From assembly GCA_901456055.1 (NCBI GenBank), contig CABDWT010000002.1, positions 1 to 64,000 on the forward strand: a DNA stretch of 64,000 bases, written 5' to 3'. Below are positions 20,574-30,828 of the stretch, in pieces (the stretch's first letter is position 1; every line of letters starts with the position of its first letter). A program made the position numbers and the translations under genes. This DNA comes from Phytobacter ursingii. Its GTDB lineage: Bacteria; Pseudomonadota; Gammaproteobacteria; Enterobacterales; Enterobacteriaceae. A model generated the notes under the pieces. It worked only from the letters and a program-made list of their open reading frames with translations. It was not told the origin of the DNA and searched no databases.

Positions 20574-20638
20574 GATTATTGGCCCGTCAAAGAGGAATTT
20601 CAGTTTTTATAGTTATACCGAAGCTCGTGCTTCGGACT
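20557..20638 (-). ncRNA. chiX: Small regulatory RNA ChiX (MicM/SroB)
   Basis: On the minus strand the segment GAAATTCCTCTTTGACGGGC and the terminator GGCCAATAATCTTATTGGCC plus seven T are those of ChiX, at the E. coli location between ybaK and ybaP. ChiX uses Hfq and silences chitoporin (chiP) mRNA through its CCTC-containing seed, which is unchanged here. The 5' hairpin differs in sequence (CCGAAGC/GCTTCGG) but keeps its shape. A promoter TTGGCA-18 bp-GACAAT lies just upstream (about 20647-20676). The 5' end is estimated. Confidence 0.9.
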
Positions 20639-20750
20639 AGCGGATTGTCGCTCAAACTTTTCATCACTGCCAATACTATTGCGCAAGATAGTACTATTTT
20701 TGCGTGATAAATCGGGCGTAAGCTGGGCGTGTGAAATCACTGTGGTTTGA

Positions 20751-21239
<489 letters not shown>

Positions 21240-21273
21240 GTCTTTTGCGTAGACAGGGCGTTATTGGTGAAGG

Positions 21274-21360
21274 CAGTTTGAACACGGACAGCGCGCAGGA
21301 ACCGGAGCGTACACAAAGTACGTGAGGATTCCGAGCACTGCCCGGGCTCAAAATGACGAA
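21274..21360. repeat. Imperfect palindromic dispersed repeat (ERIC-like), copy 1
   Basis: About 85 bases between ybaK and ushA form a long imperfect palindrome centred on GCGTACACAAAGTACGTGA. It is about 75 percent identical to a second copy at 35892-35986. The core layout (CCGGAGCGTAC...GTACGTGAGG) resembles ERIC elements (CAGGAGCTTAC...GTAAGTGACT), so it may be an ERIC variant; that link is inference. Confidence 0.65.
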
Positions 21361-21373
21361 CAAAATAGCCCTG

Positions 21374-23026
21374 TTACTGCCAGCTCACTTCATCCTTCGG
21401 CTCGTAACTACCCGCATCCAGCGGCGAGTTCTGCTCAATAAATTGCTTGAGCACCTCGGCATCAATAAAGCCGGTATTCACGTATCCCGGTTTATTATCA
21501 ATACGCGGATAGCCATCGCCACCGGTGGCGTTAAAGCTTAACGTTGCCAGACGGTAGGTTTTACCCGGATCGATAGCCTCACCTTTGATTTTCAGGTCGC
21601 TCAGTACGCCGTTCTTCGCCACAAACCCGACATTGGCAAACTGCGGATAAGCCCCTGAGTCCGGCTTCATTTTCGCTACCGCAGTGAGATAGTCCGTCAG
21701 CGCTTTACCGCTCATATCCGCATAGACCAGGGTGTTGCCAAATGGCTGAACTTTCAGCACATCTTTATAGGTAATGTCACCCTCTTCGATGGAATCACGT
21801 ACACCGCCGCCGCTCATCACCGCCAGGTCAGCATTGGTGCGCGCCATCTGCCCGGCCAGAATCAGACGCGCCAGGTTGGTCTGGACAAAGCGGACTTTAC
21901 TGCGGTCGCCTTCGAGGTGGCCGTTGGTATTGCCGATTTTGATCTCCAGCTGCGCTTTTCCTTTATTCTGGAAAGGCGTCAGCAGGGAGAGCATTTGCTG
22001 GTTTTCCTGAATTTCCGGGGTATAGAGTACGCGCTCACTCTTGCCGTTATCGTAAGTGATCTTCTTCTTGAGGTTCACTGGAATCAGTTGATAACGCACC
22101 AGCTTCATTTCGCCATTGCGAAACTCAAAGTCTGCACGCCCCACGTACTTGCCCCATTCGTGGGCCTGAACAATCCAGATACCATTCTGCTGATCCGGCG
22201 CACAGGGCGTACCCGGAACGTAATTCACCTGCTTTTTATTCTCCGAAGCCATACACACCGGGTCCTGTGAGTGACCACCCACAATCATCGCCAGCGATCC
22301 GGCCGGGAGACTTCGCGCCATTTCTACATCGCCCGGCGCATTGGACCCATGCTCGCCATTGTCATAGTGCCCCATATGAGTGGTGGCAAGAATGACGTCC
22401 GGCTTCTGGGTTTGTTGCAGCTCTTCAATCACCAGCTTTGCTTCGTCAGCCGGTTTTCGAAACTCAATATCCGTGAAATACTCGGGATTACCGATTTTTG
22501 CCGTGTCATCGGTGGTTAAACCGATCACGGCAATTTTCAGCCCTTGCCTGTCAAAAATCATCCACGGTTTAAAAAGACGCTCACCGGTACTCTTCTGGTA
22601 GATGTTGGCGGAAAGGAACGGGAATTTGGCCCACTTTTCCTGCTGGCGCAGCACGCTCATCGGGTTATCAAATTCGTGATTGCCCACGGCCATGGCGTCA
22701 TAGCCAATCAGGTTCATACCGCGAAAGTCAGGTTCGGCGTCCTGCAGGTCGGATTCCGGCACACCGGTATTGATGTCGCCGCCGGAAAGCAGCAGGACGC
22801 TGCCGCCTTCAGCCGCTACCTCTTTGCGAATACCGTCCACCAGCGTTTTTTGTGCAGATAGGCCATATTCGCCATAGTCGTTGCGCCAGAAGTGGCCGTG
22901 ATGATCGTTGGTATGAAGGATGGTTATCTTATACGTTTTGTCCTGCTCATAGGCCTGAGCCGAACCACTTGCCAGCGTAAAGGCGGCCAGCAGCGCCAGC
23001 ACCATGCTCTTTTTTAACAATTTCAT
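21374..23026 (-). CDS. ushA: Periplasmic 5'-nucleotidase / UDP-sugar hydrolase UshA
   Basis: 550 residues. A signal peptide (1-25, ending SAQA) sends it to the periplasm, where it breaks down external nucleotides and UDP-sugars. The N-terminal metallophosphatase domain has ILHTNDHHGHFW, GGDIN and GNHEFD; the C-terminal domain binds the base. It is divergent from fsr. A pair ACAGGGC (21253)/GCCCTGT (21368) brackets the repeat after its stop codon. Confidence 0.97.
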   Translation of the reverse strand: MKLLKKSMVLALLAAFTLASGSAQAYEQDKTYKITILHTNDHHGHFWRNDYGEYGLSAQKTLVDGIRKEVAAEGGSVLLLSGGDINTGVPESDLQDAEPDFRGMNLIGYDAMAVGNHEFDNPMSVLRQQEKWAKFPFLSANIYQKSTGERLFKPWMIFDRQGLKIAVIGLTTDDTAKIGNPEYFTDIEFRKPADEAKLVIEELQQTQKPDVILATTHMGHYDNGEHGSNAPGDVEMARSLPAGSLAMIVGGHSQDPVCMASENKKQVNYVPGTPCAPDQQNGIWIVQAHEWGKYVGRADFEFRNGEMKLVRYQLIPVNLKKKITYDNGKSERVLYTPEIQENQQMLSLLTPFQNKGKAQLEIKIGNTNGHLEGDRSKVRFVQTNLARLILAGQMARTNADLAVMSGGGVRDSIEEGDITYKDVLKVQPFGNTLVYADMSGKALTDYLTAVAKMKPDSGAYPQFANVGFVAKNGVLSDLKIKGEAIDPGKTYRLATLSFNATGGDGYPRIDNKPGYVNTGFIDAEVLKQFIEQNSPLDAGSYEPKDEVSWQ

Positions 23027-23194
23027 GCTTCTCTCCCTGATTCATTAACAAACGCAAAAGTACTGTGCCCGGAAAGAATAGACAAATAAGTTTTCAGAAT
23101 TGCGACTTCCTTCAAACCTTATCCGCAGGTATGTTAGCCAGATAACTATTTCAGTTCTGACAATTCTTACATCGCTAAACCTGACAGAGTATTT

Positions 23195-24415
23195 ATGGCA
23201 ATCAGTGAAACTCCTCAGCCACTGACCCCGTCTTCCGGGGCAGTCCCTAAGGCTCGCACCGCCTTTGGCATCCTTGGTGCGATTAGCGTTTCCCATCTGC
23301 TTAACGATATGATCCAGTCGCTGATTCTGGCGATTTATCCCTTGTTGCAAAATGAATTTTCCCTCTCATTTTTACAGATTGGGATGATAACCCTGACCTT
23401 TCAGTTGTCGTCATCATTGCTACAGCCGATCGTCGGTTACTGGACGGATAAGCATCCGATGCCCTGGTCGCTTCCCATCGGCATGTGCTTTACTCTCAGC
23501 GGTCTGGTCCTGCTGGCGCTGTCGGGAAGCTTTGAAACGGTGCTGATCGCCGCCGCACTTGTCGGAACGGGGTCGTCGGTGTTTCATCCGGAATCCTCAC
23601 GCGTGGCGCGTATGGCCTCCGGCGGGCGTCACGGGCTGGCACAGTCTATCTTCCAGGTCGGCGGGAATTTCGGCAGCTCGCTGGGTCCTCTGCTGGCGGC
23701 CATTATCATAGCCCCTTACGGCAAAGGTAATGTTGCCTGGTTCGTGCTCGCGGCGCTGCTGGCTATCGTGGTACTGGCGCAGGTGAGCCGCTGGTATGCC
23801 GCGCAGCACCGGGTGAACAAGGGGAAAAAAGCAGCGACGATGATCAATCCGCTGCCGCGCAATAAGGTGATTCTGGCGGTTTGCATTCTGTTAGTGCTGA
23901 TTTTCTCGAAATATTTCTATATGGCGAGCATCAGTAGCTATTTCACCTTCTATCTGATGCATAAGTTCGATTTATCCATCCAGAATGCGCAGATTCACCT
24001 GTTTATCTTCTTGTTTGCCGTCGCAGCCGGCACCGTGATTGGCGGGCCTGTCGGCGATAAGATCGGGCGAAAATATGTCATTTGGGGCTCTATCCTCGGT
24101 GTTGCCCCTTTTACCCTCCTTTTACCCTATGCAACGTTGTTCTGGACGGGGGTACTGACGGTGATCATTGGTTTTGTGCTGGCCTCCGCGTTTTCCGCCA
24201 TTCTGGTGTACGCGCAGGAGCTGCTTCCCGGTCGTATCGGCATGGTTTCCGGGTTGTTTTTTGGTTTTGCCTTCGGGATGGGAGGCCTTGGCGCGGCAGT
24301 ACTTGGGGTCGTTGCCGACCATACCAGTATCGATCTGGTCTATAAAATCTGTGCTTACCTGCCATTACTGGGGATATTGACCATATTCCTGCCAGATAAT
24401 CGCCATAAAGCATGA
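23195..24415 (+). CDS. fsr: Fosmidomycin-resistance efflux transporter Fsr
   Basis: MFS exporter of 406 residues with about 12 spans. The A-like motif DKHPMPWSLP after span 2 and GPVGDKIGRKYVIWG in the second half are visible. Over-expression of the E. coli protein gives fosmidomycin resistance; its natural substrate is not settled. Divergent from ushA. Confidence 0.95.
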   Translation: MAISETPQPLTPSSGAVPKARTAFGILGAISVSHLLNDMIQSLILAIYPLLQNEFSLSFLQIGMITLTFQLSSSLLQPIVGYWTDKHPMPWSLPIGMCFTLSGLVLLALSGSFETVLIAAALVGTGSSVFHPESSRVARMASGGRHGLAQSIFQVGGNFGSSLGPLLAAIIIAPYGKGNVAWFVLAALLAIVVLAQVSRWYAAQHRVNKGKKAATMINPLPRNKVILAVCILLVLIFSKYFYMASISSYFTFYLMHKFDLSIQNAQIHLFIFLFAVAAGTVIGGPVGDKIGRKYVIWGSILGVAPFTLLLPYATLFWTGVLTVIIGFVLASAFSAILVYAQELLPGRIGMVSGLFFGFAFGMGGLGAAVLGVVADHTSIDLVYKICAYLPLLGILTIFLPDNRHKA

Positions 24416-24425
24416 TTTCTCTCTA

Positions 24426-24444
24426 GCCAAAGCCTGGCTTTGGC
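24426..24444 (+). terminator. Hairpin after fsr
   Basis: GCCAAAG and CTTTGGC close a short loop 11 bases after the fsr stop, followed by a C/T-rich tract. The rest of the gap up to ybaL (24445-24647) is AT-rich and holds the ybaL promoter region; no gene is seen. Confidence 0.6.
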
Positions 24445-24647
24445 CCCCTTCTTCTCAGTCAAATATGCACTTACAACGGGATCTCTGCTCTCTATGGCCG
24501 GGTTGCCGTTTAATTTCGCCCAACGTGCCATTTTCTTCAGAATTCAACGATTATTCATAAACACAATGGTTAAAATTGTCATAAACTGTAACCTGGGTTT
24601 TGGTTAATCAACCAAAATGGATCCACGCATTAACGAAAGGAGACGGA

Positions 24648-26324
24648 ATGCATCACGCCACACCGCTTATCACCACCATTGTCGGCGGGCTTGTTCTCGC
24701 TTTTATCCTCGGCATGCTTGCCAATAAACTTCGAATTTCTCCTCTGGTGGGTTATCTGTTAGCGGGTGTGCTGGCCGGACCTTTTACCCCTGGTTTCGTT
24801 GCCGATACTAAGCTGGCGCCGGAACTGGCGGAGCTGGGCGTGATCCTGCTGATGTTTGGCGTGGGGCTGCATTTTTCTTTAAAGGACTTGATGGCGGTAA
24901 AGTCCATCGCCATTCCCGGAGCGATAGCGCAAATCGCCGTCGCCACGCTTCTGGGTATGGCGCTCTCCGCAACATTAGGCTGGTCGCTGATGACCGGCAT
25001 TGTGTTTGGGCTGTGTCTCTCCACTGCCAGTACCGTGGTGCTGCTGCGCGCGCTTGAGGAGCGGCAACTCATTGACAGCCAGCGCGGACAAATCGCCATC
25101 GGCTGGCTGATTGTCGAAGACCTGGTGATGGTTCTGACGCTGGTTCTGTTGCCCGCCGTTGCCGGAATGATGGAAAAAGGCAACGTGGGGCTGGCGACGC
25201 TGGCCCTCGATATGGGCATCACCATCGGCAAAGTGGTCGCCTTTATCGCCATTATGATGCTGGTGGGCCGACGTCTGGTCCCCTGGATCATGGCGCGTAG
25301 CGCGGCAACGGGATCGCGCGAACTCTTTACTCTTTCGGTTCTGGCACTGGCTCTCGGTATCGCTTTCGGGGCGGTCGAACTTTTTGATGTCTCCTTCGCG
25401 CTGGGCGCCTTCTTTGCCGGGATGGTATTGAACGAGTCAGAGCTGAGTCACCGCGCCGCACACGATACCCTGCCGCTGCGCGATGCCTTCGCGGTGCTCT
25501 TCTTTGTCTCTGTCGGCATGCTGTTTGACCCCATGGTGCTGTTTAATCAGCCACTGGCGGTGCTGGCCACGCTGGCAATTATCATTTTCGGTAAATCGGT
25601 TGCCGCGTTTTTCCTGGTACGTCTGTTCGGTCACTCGCCGCGTACGGCCCTGACTATCGCCGCCAGTCTGGCGCAGATTGGCGAATTTGCTTTTATCCTC
25701 GCCGGGCTGGGTATGGCGCTGGATTTACTGCCACAGGCAGGGCAAAACCTGGTGCTCGCAGGGGCAATCCTCTCCATTATGCTGAACCCGGTATTGTTCA
25801 CGCTGCTGGAAAAATACCTCGATAAAACCGAAACGCTGGAAGAGCAAACCCTGGAAGAGGCTATCGAGGAAGAGAAGCAGATCCCGGTGGATATTTGCAA
25901 TCACGCGCTACTGGTTGGCTTTGGTCGTGTCGGCAGCCTGTTAGGCGAGAAGTTGATGGCCCAGGGGATTCCGCTGGTGGTGATTGAGACATCGCGCACC
26001 CGTGTGGATGAACTGCGCGAACGTGGCATTCGTGCCGTGCTGGGGAATGCAGCCAACGAGGAGATCATGAATCTCGCGCATCTGGATTGCGCCCGCTGGT
26101 TGCTGCTGACGATTCCGAACGGCTATGAAGCGGGTGAGATTGTCGCAACGGCGCGAGAAAAGTGTCCGAACATCGAGATTATCGCCCGCGCCCATTATGA
26201 CGATGAAGTGGAATACATTGTCGAACGTGGGGCAAACCAGGTGGTGATGGGTGAGCGGGAAATTGCGAACACCATGCTGACATTGCTTGAGAAGCCGCCA
26301 GTCGTTGAGTCAATGACCGGGTAA
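24648..26324 (+). CDS. ybaL: Putative cation:proton antiporter YbaL
   Basis: CPA2-family antiporter of 558 residues, the E. coli length. The first 390 residues are a membrane domain with about 12 spans (LVGYLLAGVLAGPFTPG, LVLEDL-like IVEDLVMVL, GAFFAGMVL). A cytosolic RCK_N (TrkA-N) domain with LLVGFGRVGSLLGEKL follows and should bind NAD(H). It resembles KefB/KefC but lacks their typical C-terminal extension. The start at 24648 has AAAGGAG upstream; an in-frame codon at 24600 has none. Confidence 0.93.
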   Translation: MHHATPLITTIVGGLVLAFILGMLANKLRISPLVGYLLAGVLAGPFTPGFVADTKLAPELAELGVILLMFGVGLHFSLKDLMAVKSIAIPGAIAQIAVATLLGMALSATLGWSLMTGIVFGLCLSTASTVVLLRALEERQLIDSQRGQIAIGWLIVEDLVMVLTLVLLPAVAGMMEKGNVGLATLALDMGITIGKVVAFIAIMMLVGRRLVPWIMARSAATGSRELFTLSVLALALGIAFGAVELFDVSFALGAFFAGMVLNESELSHRAAHDTLPLRDAFAVLFFVSVGMLFDPMVLFNQPLAVLATLAIIIFGKSVAAFFLVRLFGHSPRTALTIAASLAQIGEFAFILAGLGMALDLLPQAGQNLVLAGAILSIMLNPVLFTLLEKYLDKTETLEEQTLEEAIEEEKQIPVDICNHALLVGFGRVGSLLGEKLMAQGIPLVVIETSRTRVDELRERGIRAVLGNAANEEIMNLAHLDCARWLLLTIPNGYEAGEIVATAREKCPNIEIIARAHYDDEVEYIVERGANQVVMGEREIANTMLTLLEKPPVVESMTG

Positions 26325-26334
26325 AGGTCCGATG

Positions 26335-26420
26335 CCCTCTCCCACGGGGAGAGGGAGAAAATCGTAGCCCGCATGCGCCTCTATATCGTAGCCCGGATAA
26401 GCGCCAGCGCCATCCGGGAA
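26335..26420. repeat. CCCTCTCCC hairpin plus REP unit
   Basis: CCCTCTCCC (26335-26343) pairs perfectly with GGGAGAGGG (26347-26355), and a REP unit GCCCGGATAAGCGCCAGCGC... follows at about 26391-26419. They lie between the convergent ends of ybaL and gsk and probably serve both 3' ends. Confidence 0.8.
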
Positions 26421-26444
26421 ACCATGCAACAATTTAACTCAACG

Positions 26445-27749
26445 TTACCGCGACCAGTACGACTCTTCCAGACTGTCTTCGCGCTCCGGCAGCCCGCGAG
26501 ACAAACGAGGCGCATGCTGGTTCAACACCTGATAGCTCACACGGTTGGCATATTTACAGACCTGCGCCAGCGACGAGTAAGTCAGCCAGGTAAACTGGTG
26601 CTTACTGGAGTTTGGCACATTGATACGGTGGTAATTGTTGGCAGTGATATCATGCAACAAAGCCGCCAGCGCGCCATCTCCCGCCCCATTGGTATTCATG
26701 ATTTTTTCCGGGCCGCCCATGTACGGGGCAATATGCGAATAAATGCGCAACGGCTGCTGGCAATCTTTATGGCGCATCGCGCGGCTGAATTCATACTGAT
26801 TAAATTCGGCGATAGCCCCTGGCAATAAAGGATGCTGCGTCTTGCGTTTCGCTTCATCTTCGGTAAACCCGGCCATATATAGCCCCACCGGACCTGCGGT
26901 GCACAGCACCAGATCAACCCAATCCAGTGCCTTATCCGAGGCCAACAGCGGATCGCTTTCTCCCGTTAACGCCTGCGCCTCTTCTTCATTCATCGCCAGA
27001 ATGGAGACGTGCTCTTTCAGGAAGTTTTGCCACCACTGCGGGTTATCCGCTATCACATATTTCGTGCCGAGCGTCAGCACAACCGGAACGTTGTGCTTTT
27101 TAGCGTAAGCCACGGCCTGCATGGTGGCTTCCGGCATCGGCTCACCCGGATTACAACGCACCAGGTAAGAGGTCAGCACCAGGGCGGAGGCACCAGCGAT
27201 AACCGATTCAGGAATACTTTCCGGACGCAATTGATTCATATGACCGGGACTAATGGCGAACGTACGCTCACCCGACTCGCTGATAAGCGTAAAGCAGCGG
27301 CCAATTGCGCCGTCTACGCCTTGCAGATAGTTCAGGTCGGTACGACTTGAGGTATTGCACAGGTAGCGATAGGCATAGCTGCCAATCTGAATATTGCTGC
27401 ACATCACCCCCAGTAACACCGAGCGGTCATCCGCCAGCACCGAGTAGTTGTGCATGGTATTGCCAATGGTGCCACCCGCAAACTGGTGGGTAATCAGGTT
27501 TTCACGCACCAGCTCCTGATACAACGCCTCGGCCACATCGTCTGCAATCACCAAAGAGTGACCTGCGCTCAGACCATAACGGGCAATAAACGCGTCATCC
27601 ACTTTCGCTTCGATATCCACCAGCGTCTGGTCAATGCCAACCACCCAGGAGGCACTTGCTTCATTCTCTGGCTGAATTTGCTGCAATAACGGATCGCGGG
27701 CGTTAACGGGAAAATAGTGTTTAGATTTACGTTTACCGGGAAATTTCAT
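26445..27749 (-). CDS. gsk: Inosine-guanosine kinase
   Basis: PfkB-family kinase of 434 residues that phosphorylates guanosine and inosine in purine salvage. The glycine-rich [10 protein letters not shown], the sugar-binding segment around [12 protein letters not shown] and the PfkB signature [16 protein letters not shown] with the catalytic Asp are present. The start MKFPGK at 27749 is that of E. coli; two further in-frame ATGs upstream are less likely. Divergent from aes. Confidence 0.96.
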   Translation of the reverse strand: MKFPGKRKSKHYFPVNARDPLLQQIQPENEASASWVVGIDQTLVDIEAKVDDAFIARYGLSAGHSLVIADDVAEALYQELVRENLITHQFAGGTIGNTMHNYSVLADDRSVLLGVMCSNIQIGSYAYRYLCNTSSRTDLNYLQGVDGAIGRCFTLISESGERTFAISPGHMNQLRPESIPESVIAGASALVLTSYLVRCNPGEPMPEATMQAVAYAKKHNVPVVLTLGTKYVIADNPQWWQNFLKEHVSILAMNEEEAQALTGESDPLLASDKALDWVDLVLCTAGPVGLYMAGFTEDEAKRKTQHPLLPGAIAEFNQYEFSRAMRHKDCQQPLRIYSHIAPYMGGPEKIMNTNGAGDGALAALLHDITANNYHRINVPNSSKHQFTWLTYSSLAQVCKYANRVSYQVLNQHAPRLSRGLPEREDSLEESYWSR

Positions 27750-27906
27750 GGTCATCGTTACGGGTGAGGATTGGGCTAGGAATGGTAGCACATTCCCTGC
27801 CTCTCGCGATCGGCATTACACCGCAGACATGTTCAATATCGGCTACGCAGATCCCGGTTCAGCTCGTGATGCCCCTTACAATGAAGACTGTTTACCGGAG
27901 GACATC

Positions 27907-28872
27907 ATGGATAAAGGGAATAAAATACGCGTTCTTGAGCGTATCTCTGCTGAAATGCAGCAAATATTACGTTTTCAACGGGAAAATCCGCCACCGCTAC
28001 CGGATGGCAATGATTATCCCGCCCAGCGTCGGGCGTATAACGAAGAGCGGCGCTACTGGAACGCCGGAGGCCCCGAAATGCCGACCAAAGACGTCGATGT
28101 CGCCACGCGCTTTGGCCCTGTTCGCACGCGCATCTACGCTTCGGGAGAAAAAGAGCGTCCGGCCACGCTTTTTTATCTTCACGGTGGGGGCTTTGTGCTG
28201 GGAAATCTTGATACGCACGATCGCATCATGCGACTGCTGGCACATTACACCCAATGTACGGTGGTCGGGATCGATTACACGCTTTCACCTGAGGCGCGCT
28301 TCCCACAAGCCATTGAGGAAGCCGTGGCAGTATGCCAGTTTTATGCACAGCAGGCTGACACCCTGAACCTGAATATGCAACGTTTCGGGTTCGCAGGAGA
28401 CTCTGCTGGCGCAATGCTGGCGATAGCGACCGCATTGTGGATACGCGATCACAATATTGACTGCGGGCAAATGACAGCGCTGCTGCTCTATTATGGTCTT
28501 TATGGTTTACAGGATTCGCGAAGCCGTCGGCTCTATGGCGGCACATGGGATGGCTTGACCCGAAAAGATTTACACGATTACGATCGGGCTTATCTGCGCA
28601 ATGAACAGGATCGCGAATCGCCTTATTACTGCGTGTTTAACAACGACCTCACGCGGGCCATTCCGCCCTGTTTTATCGCCAGCGCCGAATATGATCCCTT
28701 GATAGATGACAGCGAAACCCTCTACGCAATCCTTCAGGAGCATAATGCGCATTGTCGTTATCAAATGTATCCGGGAACATTGCACGCGTTTCTGCATTAC
28801 TCACGCATGATGGAGACCGCAGATCGTGCGCTACGCGACGGCGCACGATTTTTCTGCGAAAACAACCGTTAA
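27907..28872 (+). CDS. aes: Acetyl esterase Aes
   Basis: Cytosolic HSL-family esterase of 321 residues acting on short-chain esters; in E. coli it also binds and restrains MalT. The oxyanion motif HGGG is at 92-95 and the triad is S166 (GDSAG), D263 and H293, one residue shifted from E. coli. Its first 80 residues are clearly less similar to the E. coli protein than those of its neighbours. GGAGG just upstream fixes the start at 27907. The stop overlaps that of convergent hemH (TTAA). Confidence 0.94.
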   Translation: MDKGNKIRVLERISAEMQQILRFQRENPPPLPDGNDYPAQRRAYNEERRYWNAGGPEMPTKDVDVATRFGPVRTRIYASGEKERPATLFYLHGGGFVLGNLDTHDRIMRLLAHYTQCTVVGIDYTLSPEARFPQAIEEAVAVCQFYAQQADTLNLNMQRFGFAGDSAGAMLAIATALWIRDHNIDCGQMTALLLYYGLYGLQDSRSRRLYGGTWDGLTRKDLHDYDRAYLRNEQDRESPYYCVFNNDLTRAIPPCFIASAEYDPLIDDSETLYAILQEHNAHCRYQMYPGTLHAFLHYSRMMETADRALRDGARFFCENNR

Positions 28873-29831
28873 CGGTAGGGCCGGGTGAGCTGAACCATCA
28901 TTTCGATATGATCGGGGGAATCATTAAGCGCTGGAATGTATTCATATTTCTCGCCGCCCGCTTCGAGGAAAAATTCGCGGTTCTGCACGGCGATCTCTTC
29001 CAGAGTCTCAAGGCAATCGGCGGCAAACCCAGGAGACATGACCTGAATATGTTTTACCCCCTTCTCACCGAGCATTTTCATGGTCTCATCGGTGTAGGGC
29101 GTCAGCCAGGGCTCCCGGCCAAAACGAGACTGGAACGTCATCATCACTTTCTCTGGCGGCAGTTCCAGAGCTGAGACCAGCTCACGCGTGGTGTCCCGGC
29201 AGCGCTGCGGGTAATCGTCACCCTCATCCGCATAGCGTTGTGGAATGCCGTGATAAGAGAGCAGCAGCAAGTCGGGTTCGCCATGGCGAGCAAAGGAGGC
29301 ACGCACGCTATTTGCCAGCGCGTTGATATAAGCAGGGTCATCCGCATAGTCGCGAATAAACGAGATGCCGGGAATATGGCGTTTCGGGGCGAGAATACGC
29401 GCCAGTTCGTCCCATACTGCCGCCACCGTTGAACAGGAGTATTGCGGGTAGAGTGGCAGCACGACGATATGTTCAACACCTTGTGACTGTAGCTCTTCCA
29501 CTGCGCTCGCCAGCGATGGCGAACCGTAACTCATACCCAGCGCAACGGGAACGTCAGGGAGACGGGCGGCCAACGCGGCTTGCTGTCTGCGGCTGTAGAC
29601 CATCAGCGGCGAGCCCTCTTCCATCCACACGGACTGATAAAGCTTTGCGACGCGCGGAGAGCGCAAAGGCAGAATGACACCGCGTAGCAACGGCCACCAT
29701 AGTAAACGGGAGGTATCGACGACGCGCTGGTCGCTTAAGAATTGCCGCAAATAGCGCTTAACGGCCTCGGGAGTGGGAGCTTCGGGGGTACCAAGATTGG
29801 CCAGCAGAATACCTGCTTTCGTCTGACTCAT
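28869..29831 (-). CDS. hemH: Ferrochelatase
   Basis: 320 residues, as in E. coli. It inserts Fe(II) into protoporphyrin IX in the last step of haem synthesis. The catalytic His lies in [16 protein letters not shown], and the acidic counterpart in the DCLETLEEI segment. The gene sits downstream of adk on the same strand and overlaps aes by four bases at the stop codons. Confidence 0.97.
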   Translation of the reverse strand: MSQTKAGILLANLGTPEAPTPEAVKRYLRQFLSDQRVVDTSRLLWWPLLRGVILPLRSPRVAKLYQSVWMEEGSPLMVYSRRQQAALAARLPDVPVALGMSYGSPSLASAVEELQSQGVEHIVVLPLYPQYSCSTVAAVWDELARILAPKRHIPGISFIRDYADDPAYINALANSVRASFARHGEPDLLLLSYHGIPQRYADEGDDYPQRCRDTTRELVSALELPPEKVMMTFQSRFGREPWLTPYTDETMKMLGEKGVKHIQVMSPGFAADCLETLEEIAVQNREFFLEAGGEKYEYIPALNDSPDHIEMMVQLTRPYR

Positions 29832-29911
29832 TCGCGCCTCTTAACCATTGAACTGGTTAATGATTGTAACTGAAAAGCGCGTAAACGAAACCAATCACAG
29901 CGATTGGAAGA

Positions 29912-29937
29912 TTATCCCCGGCGAACACCGGGGATAA
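29912..29937 (-). terminator. Hairpin after adk
   Basis: TTATCCCCGG and CCGGGGATAA form a ten-base perfect stem with a six-base loop, seven bases after the adk stop. A second hairpin, CCAATC/GATTGG, lies at about 29891. It would end or attenuate adk transcripts before hemH. Confidence 0.75.
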
Positions 29938-29943
29938 AGGCGA

Positions 29944-30621
<678 letters not shown>

Positions 30622-30734
30622 TCAAAAAAGCGCTAAACGATACCACCAGAATCAATATGGCTCAAGGAAGGCGGCGGGGCTGAAACGGTTAGTGAGAAAG
30701 AATGTTTGAAAAGTGCGGCAAGCCCTCTCACTCC

Positions 30735-30809
30735 GCCCCTCTCCCCGGCGGGAGAAGGGCGAAAAAAACGCACATCGTCATTCCCTCTCCCCACCGGGGA
30801 GAGAGAATG
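30735..30809. repeat. Two tandem CCCTCTCC-type hairpins between adk and htpG
   Basis: GCCCCTCTCCC...GGGAGAAGGGC (30735-30760) and CATTCCCTCTCCCC...GGGGAGAGAGAATG (30779-30809) are two copies of the hairpin family also present at 1281, 26335 and 37858. The second ends 20 bases from the htpG stop and could act as its terminator. The rest of 30589-30828 shows no gene. Confidence 0.75.
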
Positions 30810-30828
30810 ACGTGAGAGGAGAGTGAAA

